Of a stretch of 55,186 nt of DNA, positions 25,730 through 36,681 are shown piece after piece (the stretch's first letter is position 1; each line of letters starts with the position of its first letter). The DNA comes from Sphingomonas turrisvirgatae. GTDB lineage: Bacteria; Pseudomonadota; Alphaproteobacteria; Sphingomonadales; Sphingomonadaceae. The notes beneath the pieces were generated by a model. The model was given only the letters and a program-made list of their open reading frames with translations, did no database searches and was not told the DNA's origin. The stretch lies in assembly GCF_001721295.1 (NCBI RefSeq), contig NZ_MDDS01000020.1, forward strand, positions 1-55,186. Direction: 5' to 3'. The position numbers and the translations under genes are program-made.

Positions 25730-28564
25730 TCACTTCGCGGCCGTTTTGGGGGCAGCGGCCGCCGGGGCTGCGGGCACGACTTCGACAGGCAGGCCAAGGC
25801 TGTCAAGCTGGGGCCGAACCTTACCGGCATCGCCGACGACGACCCAGACGAAACGGTTGGGGTCGATCGCCGCGCGTGCCGCAGCGTCAACCTGTGCCGG
25901 CGTGAGGGCGCGATATTTTTTCGCAAGCTCGTCCTGCCACTCGTCCGGACGGCGCATGAAGTCGTTCGACTGCATGGCGCCCAGCACCGCGCCGGCCGTT
26001 TCGTACTGGCCCGACATCTTGCGAATCGCACTCGTCACCGAACGGTCGAACTCGGCCTTCGTCACGCCCCTGGTGGACAGATAGTCGCGAACCTCCTTTT
26101 GCAGCTCCAGGATCGCAGGCCCGGTCTTGTCAGCCTGAACCGGTGCCGAAATCGTGTACGGCACGGCATGTTCCAGGCGGCTCAGGCTGTTGCGCACGCC
26201 ATAGGACCAGCTCTTGTCCTCACGCAGGTTCATGTTGATGCGCGAGAGGAAGTCCCCGCCCAGCACCTCGCTCGCGGTGGCGAGCGGAAGGGGGGCGCCG
26301 AATGGATCGACCGGCGTCATCTGCGCGGCATAGATGATCGACTGCGGCGAATCCGGGCGATCGATCAGCACGATGCGCGGGGTGGCCTGTTGCGGGCGCG
26401 CCGCAAAGGTCTTGGTTCCGGCCGGCCCCTCGCCCTTCCAGTCGCCAAAGCGTGCATCGAACGCTGCCTTGATCTCGGCGAGCGGGCGATCCGAAACGAC
26501 GAAGATCTTCGCCTTTTCCGGGCGGATCCACGCCTTGTAATAGTTCATTAGATCATCGCGAGTCAGCCGGCGTACCGCCGCCTCACCGCCACCGATCGCG
26601 GCCAGCTTCGCATAGGGCGAATCCTTGCCATACAGCAGCGGCGGCATCGCCATCTGCGCCAGACCATTGGGGTTCGACTTGACCTGCGCGATCTGCGCGA
26701 GCGTCTGGTTGCGCACGCGCTCAAGCTCGGCCGGCGGAAAGGCCGGATTGCGCGTAATATCCGCCATCAGCTCCAGCGAGCCGGCAAGGTTCGGGCTTGG
26801 CGTCTGCATCGAGACATAAGCGCGATCCGGGCTGCTGCCCGCACCGATGCCCGCGCCCAGCCGCTCCTGCGCCTCGGCGATCGCGATGGAGTTGCGGGTC
26901 TTCGTCCCCTCCTCCATCAGCGACAGCGTCATGTTCTCGGTGCCGAGGGCGGTCGGCACATCCGATGCGACGCCCGCATCGAAGCTGATGACCGCCTGCG
27001 TAACCGGCACTGCATCGCGCTGGGCATAGATCAGCTCGATACCGTTGGAGAGCTTCGTGCGGGTAACCGTCGGGAAGTCGATGTCCTTGACCTCCGCCAC
27101 CGGCGGCAGCGGCCCGCGCGTACCCTTCACCGCCGTTTCCGGCGCCTTGGCCACCGGCTTGGCGGCCGCCGTCGCCGCCGCTTCGGCATAGGCGGCGCGC
27201 TGGCCTGGCTCGATCGTCAGCGAATAAACCGGGCGCGACAGCCATTTGGCGGTGACCGCGCGCGCCTGCTCCGGCGTCACGGCGGCGAGCCGCGCGAGGT
27301 CCTTCTTATACGCACCGGGATCGTTCATGTAGAGCGCGCCCGAAGCGAGCGTCACGGCCTTGCCGCCGAACCCGCCAACCGATTCCAGTCCGCGAATGCG
27401 CGAAGCTGCGGTGCGCGTCTTGTAGCGCTCCAGCTCGTCCTTGGTCGGGCCGTTCTTCATATAGTCGGCGACGATCTCGTCGAGCCGCTTGCCGACCAGC
27501 GCCGGATCAACGCCCGGCCGCACATCGGCTGACAGCGCCACCACACCCACCTGCGAATAGCTCTGGTTGAACGCGCCGACGCTGACTGCCAGCTTCTCCT
27601 TGCGCACCAGCGCATTGTCGAGCCGTGAGCTGGACAGGCCGCCCAGCACGCCCATCGATGCATCGAGCACGGTCGAGTCCGCATCGCGCATGCCCGGCAC
27701 CGCCCACATGCGATAGATGCGCGTGACCGCGACCCGGTCCTTCATCACCTCGACCTTCGGCGCTGCGAGCGTCGGCACGACCACCTTGGGCTCCGCCGTT
27801 TTGGGGCCGGCCTTGATCGCACCGAAATATTTCTCGACCAACGGACGCGCAGTCGCGGCGTCGATGTCGCCCGCCAGCACCAGCACGGCGTTGTTCGGAC
27901 CGTAATATTGGCGGAACCAGTTCTTGACGTCCTCAAGGCTGGCGGCATCCAGATCGGCCATCGAGCCGATCGTCGAGTGATGATAAGGATGCCCTTCCGG
28001 GAACAGCCCCTCCATCATGCGATAGCGCAGCAGACCATAGGGCTGATTGTCGCCCTGACGCTTTTCGTTCTGAACGACGCCGCGCTGCTCGTCGAGCTTC
28101 GCCTGCGTCACCGCGCCGAGCAGGTAGCCCATGCGGTCGCTTTCCAGGAACAGCGCGCGTTCCAGCGCGGCGCGCGGCACGGTCTGGAAATAGTTGGTGC
28201 GGTCGGCGCTGGTGGTGCCGTTATAGTCGGTGGCGCCGACTTCCTTGAGCGGCTCGAAGAACTCGCCCGGCGAATTCTCGCTGCCGTTGAACATCAGATG
28301 CTCGAACAGATGCGCAAAGCCGGTCTTGCCCTTGGGCTCGTGCTTCGATCCGACGTCATACCAGACGGCGACGCCGACGATCGGCGCTTTGCGATCGGTA
28401 TGGACAACGACGCGCAAGCCATTGGCAAGGCGGAACTCTTCATAGGGAATGTCGACTCGCTTGACGAGTTCGGCGACCGGCACCGGCGCAGGTGCCTGCT
28501 GTGCATTGGCAGGGGCGGCGAGCACGACCGCGACCGCGGTCAGGCTGGCGAGATGCGATTTCAT
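25730..28564 (-). CDS. Exported M16 family zinc peptidase (two-domain)
   Basis: 944 residues with signal peptide (cleavage near ANAQQ, residue ~22) and duplicated M16 halves. The first half has the inverted zinc motif H85-L-F-E88-H89 and the downstream glutamate region; the second half, from about residue 500, lacks HxxEH and is the usual non-catalytic partner. Relatives (pitrilysin/PqqL type) degrade small peptides in the periplasm. Divergent from an exported M28 peptidase across 122 bp, suggesting paired peptide scavenging. The small beta-rich gene follows directly. Confidence 0.93.
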   Translation of the reverse strand: MKSHLASLTAVAVVLAAPANAQQAPAPVPVAELVKRVDIPYEEFRLANGLRVVVHTDRKAPIVGVAVWYDVGSKHEPKGKTGFAHLFEHLMFNGSENSPGEFFEPLKEVGATDYNGTTSADRTNYFQTVPRAALERALFLESDRMGYLLGAVTQAKLDEQRGVVQNEKRQGDNQPYGLLRYRMMEGLFPEGHPYHHSTIGSMADLDAASLEDVKNWFRQYYGPNNAVLVLAGDIDAATARPLVEKYFGAIKAGPKTAEPKVVVPTLAAPKVEVMKDRVAVTRIYRMWAVPGMRDADSTVLDASMGVLGGLSSSRLDNALVRKEKLAVSVGAFNQSYSQVGVVALSADVRPGVDPALVGKRLDEIVADYMKNGPTKDELERYKTRTAASRIRGLESVGGFGGKAVTLASGALYMNDPGAYKKDLARLAAVTPEQARAVTAKWLSRPVYSLTIEPGQRAAYAEAAATAAAKPVAKAPETAVKGTRGPLPPVAEVKDIDFPTVTRTKLSNGIELIYAQRDAVPVTQAVISFDAGVASDVPTALGTENMTLSLMEEGTKTRNSIAIAEAQERLGAGIGAGSSPDRAYVSMQTPSPNLAGSLELMADITRNPAFPPAELERVRNQTLAQIAQVKSNPNGLAQMAMPPLLYGKDSPYAKLAAIGGGEAAVRRLTRDDLMNYYKAWIRPEKAKIFVVSDRPLAEIKAAFDARFGDWKGEGPAGTKTFAARPQQATPRIVLIDRPDSPQSIIYAAQMTPVDPFGAPLPLATASEVLGGDFLSRINMNLREDKSWSYGVRNSLSRLEHAVPYTISAPVQADKTGPAILELQKEVRDYLSTRGVTKAEFDRSVTSAIRKMSGQYETAGAVLGAMQSNDFMRRPDEWQDELAKKYRALTPAQVDAAARAAIDPNRFVWVVVGDAGKVRPQLDSLGLPVEVVPAAPAAAAPKTAAK

Positions 28565-28633
28565 GAGGGGAGCGGTTCCGGAACTGATTACGACCGCGAC
28601 AACATAGGCGGGACAGTTTCATGTGCAACGGAC

Positions 28634-28661
28634 TTGTCACGCATCCTCACCGCGTTACGCT
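28634..28661 (+). promoter_or_regulatory. Candidate sigma-70-type promoter of M28 gene
   Basis: TTGTCA at 28634-28639, a 16-bp spacer and TACGCT at 28656-28661, 25 bp before the M28 start; AGGGGA lies further downstream as ribosome-binding site. Confidence 0.35.
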
Positions 28662-28686
28662 CCCCGATTGATAGGGGAATCAACGC

Positions 28687-30336
28687 ATGCGACTGATGAT
28701 CGCCGCGGGGCTGCTGCTCGCGGCCGCGGCACCGACCTTGGCACAGGATGCCGAGCCACGTTTCTCGCCTGATCGCGTGCGCGCTGACGTCCAGTTCCTG
28801 GCCGACGACCTGCTTGAAGGACGCGACGCGGGTACGCGCGGCTATGACATTGCGGCATTGTATGTCGCGTCACGGTTCGAAGCGCTTGGTCTCAGGCCGG
28901 GCGGGACCAGCGGGTGGTATCAGCCGATCGATTTCGCCCGCGCCCGGTTCAAGGACGGCGCGCCCGCCACATTGACCATCGGCGGCAAGCGCTTTGCCAA
29001 TGGCGGAGACGTCATGATGACGGCAAATGCTCGCTATCCCGATCAGCTGGTGTCGGGCGGCGCGGTCTTTGTGGGGTATGGCCTCGATGCGCCAGACAAG
29101 GGCTTCGACGATTATTCGGGGCTGGACGTGCGCGGCAAGTTCGTCGTGATGCTGGAAGGCCTGCCCGAAGGGCGCGCGACGGGTGAGATCGCGGCTCATC
29201 TTGCGCAACAGAAGGCGTCCATGGCGCAGCGGCGCGGCGCGATCGGCACGATCACCATACCCACGCGACGCAGCCTGGCGGCAACACCCTGGTCGCGGAC
29301 GGTGCGCTACGCCGCATCGACGCGGCTGGTCTGGGTCGATACGGACGGTCGTCCATGGTCATCGACGCCGGGTATCCAGATCGGCGGCTATGCCAACGGG
29401 CCGGCGGCCGAAGCGCTCTTCACGGGATCGCGCGGCTCGCTCAAGCGCGTGCTCGACCAGGCGGCGGTCAAAGGTGCGATGCCGCAAGGCTTCCCGCTCG
29501 CCGCGCCGATCCGGGCCGAGCGGCACAGCGTGGTCGAGCGGATGCTCAGTTCCAATGTCGTTGGCATGATCCCCGGCAGCGATCCGGCGCTGGCGAAGGA
29601 AGTCGTGATGATCACCGCGCATCTCGACCATGACGGCGTCAATCCCAAGCTGGATGGCGATCGGATCTTCAATGGCGCGATGGACAACGCCGCCGGCATC
29701 GCGACCATGCTGGAGGTTGCGCGCGCGTTCGCGATCACGGGGCAGGCGCCCCGGCGCACCGTGATGTTCGCGGCTGTGACGGCGGAAGAGGATGGGCTGC
29801 TCGGCTCGCAATATCTGGCCAAGCATCCGCTCGCCCCGGCGGGCGGCAGGGTGGTCGGCGTCGTCAACCTCGACATGCCGGTGCTGACCTATGATTTCAC
29901 CGACGTAATCGCGTTCGGTGCCGAACATTCAACGCTGGGGCCGATCGCCGAGCGCGCGCTGACCAGCGCGGGGATCAAGGTATCGCCCGACCCGATGCCC
30001 GAACAGGGCATCTTCACCCGATCGGATCATTACAGCTTCGTGGTGGAGGGCGTGCCGTCGATCATGCTGGCGACAGGCTTCGCCGGCGAGGGCCGCGACA
30101 AGTTCACTACCTTCCTGGCCAAGACCTATCACCGGCCGAACGACGACCTCAGCCAAGCCTTCAACTGGCAGGCGGGCGCCAAGTTCGCGCGCGTTAACTA
30201 CCTGATCGCACGGGCTGTGGCGAACGCGACCGAAGCGCCGCGATGGAATCCTGGCAATTTCTTCGGTGAGACGTTCGGCAGGAAGACAGCACCGGCGGTT
30301 CCCTCAACGCGAGAACGTAAATCACGTCGTAAATAG
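28687..30336 (+). CDS. Exported M28 aminopeptidase with PA-like insert
   Basis: 549 residues. A signal peptide (cleavage near TLAQ, ~residue 20) is followed by an N-terminal region with a PA-domain-like segment (VFVGYGLDAPDKGFDDYSGL and GKFVVMLEG). The zinc peptidase core carries the expected ligands: HLDHDG, MDNAAGIA, TAEEDGLLGS with the catalytic Glu pair, NLDMP, and the late His in RSDHYSF. It probably releases amino acids from peptides in the periplasm. Divergent from the M16 peptidase. Confidence 0.92.
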   Translation: MRLMIAAGLLLAAAAPTLAQDAEPRFSPDRVRADVQFLADDLLEGRDAGTRGYDIAALYVASRFEALGLRPGGTSGWYQPIDFARARFKDGAPATLTIGGKRFANGGDVMMTANARYPDQLVSGGAVFVGYGLDAPDKGFDDYSGLDVRGKFVVMLEGLPEGRATGEIAAHLAQQKASMAQRRGAIGTITIPTRRSLAATPWSRTVRYAASTRLVWVDTDGRPWSSTPGIQIGGYANGPAAEALFTGSRGSLKRVLDQAAVKGAMPQGFPLAAPIRAERHSVVERMLSSNVVGMIPGSDPALAKEVVMITAHLDHDGVNPKLDGDRIFNGAMDNAAGIATMLEVARAFAITGQAPRRTVMFAAVTAEEDGLLGSQYLAKHPLAPAGGRVVGVVNLDMPVLTYDFTDVIAFGAEHSTLGPIAERALTSAGIKVSPDPMPEQGIFTRSDHYSFVVEGVPSIMLATGFAGEGRDKFTTFLAKTYHRPNDDLSQAFNWQAGAKFARVNYLIARAVANATEAPRWNPGNFFGETFGRKTAPAVPSTRERKSRRK

Positions 30337-30347
30337 TCGTTACGGCC

Positions 30348-30375
30348 CTTGTGTTGCTGAAATACCACACCATCT
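30348..30375 (+). promoter_or_regulatory. Sigma-32-like heat-shock promoter of clpB
   Basis: CTTGTG at 30348-30353, a 14-bp spacer, then CACCATCT at 30368-30375, against the RpoH consensus CTTGAA-N~14-CCCCATNT. It lies 27 bp before the clpB ATG. Confidence 0.65.
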
Positions 30376-30402
30376 TTCCGGCAAGACTGGACAGGGGCTG
30401 AC

Positions 30403-32982
<2,580 letters not shown>

Positions 32983-33029
32983 CGCGTTCTGCCCGCACCC
33001 ATCCCAACGCCTAACAGCGGCGAGCCCCT

Positions 33030-33083
33030 TCCCTCTCCCGTCGGGAGAGGGAGGGAGGCGCGTAGCGCCGGAAGGGTGAGGGC
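33030..33083. repeat. Intergenic repeat / terminator between clpB and CoA-binding gene
   Basis: TCCCTCTCCC/GGGAGAGGGA (33030-33039/33043-33052, loop GTC) followed by a GCGC...GCGC hairpin and GGAAGGGTGAGGGC, the same module order as in 7556-7610. It sits between convergent genes, so a terminator role is likely. Confidence 0.75.
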
Positions 33084-33089
33084 AGAACC

Positions 33090-33524
33090 TTAGTCGGTCT
33101 CGATCCGCGCCACGCCCAGCCGCGGAATTTCGATCGCCGGGCAACGGTCCATTACGACCTTCAGCCCCGCCGCCTCGGCGCGCGCGGCGGCTTCGTCGTT
33201 GATGACGCCTAGTTGCATCCACACTGCCTTCGCGCCGACCGCGATTGCCTCATCCACCGCTTCGCCGGCAGCTTGGGGCCGGCGAAAGATGTCTACGATG
33301 TCGATCGGCTCACCGATCTGCGCCAGTTCGCGGAACACGAACTCGCCATGAACATGCTCGCCGGTGATCTGCGGATTGACCGGAATTACGCGGTAGCCAT
33401 GGCCCTGCAACATTCGCATGACGCCATAGCTCGGCCGGTCGGGGCGGTCGGATGCGCCGACCATCGCAATGGTGCGCGCGCTTTCCAGCAGCGCCTTGAT
33501 CTCGTCTCCGCTGGTGAGCGGCAT
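33090..33524 (-). CDS. CoA-binding domain protein (YccU family)
   Basis: 144 residues, a single Rossmann CoA-binding domain: IAMVGASDRPDRPSYGVM, then VIPVNPQ, VDIFRRP and WMQLGVINDEAA. Start ATG 33524 (MPLTSGDEI). YccU-type proteins bind CoA but have no firmly assigned function. It starts 1 nt after the mrp stop, so the two form one transcriptional unit. Confidence 0.9.
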   Translation of the reverse strand: MPLTSGDEIKALLESARTIAMVGASDRPDRPSYGVMRMLQGHGYRVIPVNPQITGEHVHGEFVFRELAQIGEPIDIVDIFRRPQAAGEAVDEAIAVGAKAVWMQLGVINDEAAARAEAAGLKVVMDRCPAIEIPRLGVARIETD

Positions 33525-33525
33525 G

Positions 33526-34485
33526 TCAGCCTCCGTTCGAGTCGAGCCAATCCTTCCCCTGGCCCGCCAGCGAAATGAACGCTGCGCCTTCCGCCCCGTT
33601 CCCCGCCGCCGGCGGCGTGCCCGCATCCGATGCGGTTCGAATCGCGATGTCGAGCGGGATACGACCCAGGAACGGGATGCCGAGCTTGCCCGCCGCCGCC
33701 TCTGCCCCGCCCTGCCCGAACGGATCCGACACCTCGCCGCAATGCGGGCAGGCATAGCCCGACATATTCTCGACGATGCCGATGATCGGCACGCCTGCTT
33801 TCTGGAACAGGTCGATCGCGCGGGCCGCGTCGATCAGCGCCAAGTCCTGCGGCGTCGAAACGATCACCGCGCCGGCCGGGCGATGCTTCTGGATCATGGT
33901 CAGCTGCACGTCGCCCGTGCCTGGCGGCAAATCCAGGATCAACGTGTCGGCCGCGCCCCAATTGGCATCGACCAACTGCCCCAGCGCACCCGCCGCCATT
34001 GGGCCACGCCACGCGATCGCCTGCCCCTCGGCGACCAGGCCGCCCATGGACAGCAACGGCACGCCGTGCGGCGTCGCGAGCGGCACCAGCTTGCTGTCAT
34101 GCGCCTCCGGCTTGCGGCCTTCGATGCCCATGATCTTGGGCTGTGAAGGCCCGTAGATATCAGCGTCGACCAGCCCCACGCGCCGGCCCGTGCGCGCCAG
34201 CGCAATCGCCAGGTTGGCCGAGACGGTGGACTTGCCCACTCCACCCTTTCCACTCGCAACCGCGATTAGCTTGCGCTCGATCCGCTGTGCCGTGCGGGCG
34301 ATGCGAATCTCGTCGATCCCTGGCAGCGATGCGGCGCGAATATCCGCTTCCAGCGCGTCCTGCGCAGCGGGCGGCAGGCCGGTGACATCCAGGATGATGC
34401 TGGCCCGCCGCCCGTCGACCCGGGCGGTGGCACGCCCCGCGGCGAGCGGGGCAAGAAGGGCTTCGATCGCAGCTTTGTCGGTCAT
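33526..34485 (-). CDS. mrp: Mrp/ApbC iron-sulfur carrier ATPase
   Basis: 319 residues from ATG 34485. An N-terminal MIP18-like region is followed by the deviant Walker A ASGKGGVGKST, DADIYGPSQP, the DLPPGTGD motif and the cluster-binding CPHC in SGYACPHCGE. Mrp proteins bind and hand over [4Fe-4S] clusters in the cytoplasm. It lies divergent to hflK (71 bp) and directly ahead of the CoA-binding gene. One client could be the iron-sulfur photolyase at 44190, but that is speculation. Confidence 0.95.
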   Translation of the reverse strand: MTDKAAIEALLAPLAAGRATARVDGRRASIILDVTGLPPAAQDALEADIRAASLPGIDEIRIARTAQRIERKLIAVASGKGGVGKSTVSANLAIALARTGRRVGLVDADIYGPSQPKIMGIEGRKPEAHDSKLVPLATPHGVPLLSMGGLVAEGQAIAWRGPMAAGALGQLVDANWGAADTLILDLPPGTGDVQLTMIQKHRPAGAVIVSTPQDLALIDAARAIDLFQKAGVPIIGIVENMSGYACPHCGEVSDPFGQGGAEAAAGKLGIPFLGRIPLDIAIRTASDAGTPPAAGNGAEGAAFISLAGQGKDWLDSNGG

Positions 34486-34556
34486 GAGCGGGCACATAGG
34501 CCGGCTTTTACGCCACGCCACTGTAAATCCCGCGCGCGGCCCCTATAAAGACGGAT

Positions 34557-35714
34557 ATGGCAAGAATGAGTGGCTGGATTTCGCGCGTCCCCGGTTTGGG
34601 CAACGTGCTGTCGAACGAGAATAAGGGACCCCAAAGCCCCTGGGGCGGTGGCGGTGCCGGCGGCGATGGTGACGGGGACAAACCCGGCAACGGCGGCCCG
34701 CGCAATCCCTGGTCCTTTCCCCCCGAGGGTCGCCGTGGCGGCAAGAGCGGCGTGACCAGCCTGGACGATTTCCTGAAGCGCGCGCGCAAGGGGTCGGGCG
34801 GCGGAGGCGGAGGCTTCGGCGGCGGACTGCCGACGGGCATGCCGGGCAAGCCGGTGATCGTCGCCGGCGTGGCCGTGCTGATCCTGCTCTGGATCGCCTT
34901 CACCAGCTTCCATGTCATCGCGCCGGAGCAGCGCGGTGTGGTCGCCTTCTTCGGCAAATATTCCGGCACGATGGAACCGGGCGTCCGATTTACCCTGCCC
35001 GCGCCGATCGCCAGCGTGAAGAAGATCGACGTGCAGGCGATCCGGACCGAGGATTTCCCGGCCACGGCGGGTGAGAATCTGATGCTGACTCAGGATCAGA
35101 ATATCGTCGACCTCGCCTATTCGGTGCGCTGGGACATTCAGAATCCGGAGGATTTCGCCTTTCAGATCGCCAACCCCGAACAGACGGTGCGCGCGACGGC
35201 CGAGAGCGCGATGCGCGCCGCGGTCGCCGGCGTGAACCTAAACGACGCGATCGGCCCCGGCCGCACCGTGATCGAGGCGCGCGTGCAGCAATCCACTCAG
35301 GCGATCCTGGACGAATATAATTCCGGCATCCGCATCCAGAGCGTCGCGATCCGCAATGCGTCGGCACCGGGCGCGGTGGACGAGGCGTTCAAGCAGGTGA
35401 CCGCCGCGCAGCAGGAATCGGAAGGCGCGCGCAATCAGGCCCGCGCCTATGCCCAGCAGATCATCGCATTGGCGCAGGGTGAAGCCGCGCAGTTCGACAA
35501 GATCTATGAACAGTACAGGCTGGCGCCGGACGTGACTCGCCGCCGCCTCTACTATGAAACGATGGAGGCCGTGCTGGCCAAGTCAAACAAGACGATCGTG
35601 GAGACGCCCGGCGTCACCTCCTACCTCCCCCTGCCGGTCGCGCGCGGCAATCCGCAGAGCGCCCAGCCTCAGACTCAGGCCCAGCAAGCGACCAATCAGG
35701 GAGGCGGGCAATGA
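34557..35714 (+). CDS. hflK: FtsH modulator HflK
   Basis: 385 residues. The N-terminus is Gly/Pro rich (~25-95, including a run of glycines), as is typical of HflK. One transmembrane helix follows near residues 98-120, then the SPFH/band-7 domain (FHVIAPEQRGVVAFFGKY) and a Gln-rich tail. With HflC it forms a periplasm-facing cage around FtsH and limits degradation of membrane proteins. Start ATG 34557, with MSGWISRV at 34566 also possible. It overlaps hflC by 4 nt. Confidence 0.96.
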   Translation: MARMSGWISRVPGLGNVLSNENKGPQSPWGGGGAGGDGDGDKPGNGGPRNPWSFPPEGRRGGKSGVTSLDDFLKRARKGSGGGGGGFGGGLPTGMPGKPVIVAGVAVLILLWIAFTSFHVIAPEQRGVVAFFGKYSGTMEPGVRFTLPAPIASVKKIDVQAIRTEDFPATAGENLMLTQDQNIVDLAYSVRWDIQNPEDFAFQIANPEQTVRATAESAMRAAVAGVNLNDAIGPGRTVIEARVQQSTQAILDEYNSGIRIQSVAIRNASAPGAVDEAFKQVTAAQQESEGARNQARAYAQQIIALAQGEAAQFDKIYEQYRLAPDVTRRRLYYETMEAVLAKSNKTIVETPGVTSYLPLPVARGNPQSAQPQTQAQQATNQGGGQ

Positions 35715-36574
35715 ACGGCGTCATGACTCGTCCGATGTGGTTCGGCGCCGCTGCGCTGGTTATCTTGTTCCTGCTGCTCAACACGGTCTCGATCGTGCCG
35801 GAGACCAAGCAGGCGGTGATCCTGCAGCTGGAACAGCCGGTGCGCACGATCAACCAGTGGCAGCGCGGCGAACAATTCGGCCGCACCACCGGCGCGGGCC
35901 TGATCGCCAAGGTGCCGTTCCTTCAGCGCATTGTCTGGGTCGACAAGCGCGTGCTGGACATTGAGCTTGAGAACCAGCCGGTGCTCTCGACCGATCAGCT
36001 GCGGCTTGAAGTCGATGCCTTCGCCCGGTTCCGTGTCATCGATCCGCTGCGCATGGTGGTGACCGCCGGTACCGAGCAGCGCGTCGCCGATCAGTTGAAG
36101 CCACTGTTCGGGTCGGCCCTGCGCGCCGAGCTCGGCAAGCGCCCCTTCGCCTCGCTGCTCAGCCCCGAGCGGACGGCGGTGATGGACAATATCCAGAACG
36201 GCCTGCAGCGCTATGCCAGCCAATATGGCGTTCAGATCGTCGACGTGCGCATCAAGCATGCCGACCTGCCCGACGGCAGCCCGCTTGAATCCGCGCTGCA
36301 ACGGATGCGCACCGCGCGCCAGCAGGAAGCGACTACGATCCGGGCCAACGGACAGAAGGATGCTCAGATCATCCGCGCCGAGGCGGACGCCCGCGCGGCG
36401 CAGATTTATGCGCAAAGCTTCAATAAGGACCCGCAGTTCTACGATTTCTGGCGGGCGATGCAGTCGTATCGGACGACGTTCATCGGCGATCCCAACCAGA
36501 AGCAGGGCGATACCTCGATCATCCTTTCGCCGGACAATGACTATCTGCGGGAATTCAGGGGGAAGAGCAGATAA
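35711..36574 (+). CDS. hflC: FtsH modulator HflC
   Basis: 287 residues, the smaller SPFH partner of HflK. A single N-terminal transmembrane helix (~10-27, ending TVSIVPETKQAV) precedes the band-7 domain, a long helical region rich in Ala/Arg/Gln (RQQEATTIRANGQKDAQIIR) and the C-terminal QFYDFWRAMQSYR. The ATG overlaps the hflK stop (ATGA). The Do protease follows at 36682, grouping envelope protein quality control. Confidence 0.96.
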   Translation: MNGVMTRPMWFGAAALVILFLLLNTVSIVPETKQAVILQLEQPVRTINQWQRGEQFGRTTGAGLIAKVPFLQRIVWVDKRVLDIELENQPVLSTDQLRLEVDAFARFRVIDPLRMVVTAGTEQRVADQLKPLFGSALRAELGKRPFASLLSPERTAVMDNIQNGLQRYASQYGVQIVDVRIKHADLPDGSPLESALQRMRTARQQEATTIRANGQKDAQIIRAEADARAAQIYAQSFNKDPQFYDFWRAMQSYRTTFIGDPNQKQGDTSIILSPDNDYLREFRGKSR

Positions 36575-36681
36575 GCACGGCGGATCGACTGGCCTTGCGC
36601 TTCGTTCATATTCAATCGCCGTTCAGGTAACTTAGGCGAGCAATACACCATCACTTGACCCCTCCTTGCGGCAAAGGTTTC

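Noticed and set aside
36604..36626. CGTTCA direct repeat ahead of degP as a regulator site
   Set aside because: Only 6 bp repeated 17 bp apart; I cannot connect it with a known envelope-stress motif with confidence, so it is only mentioned under the gene.
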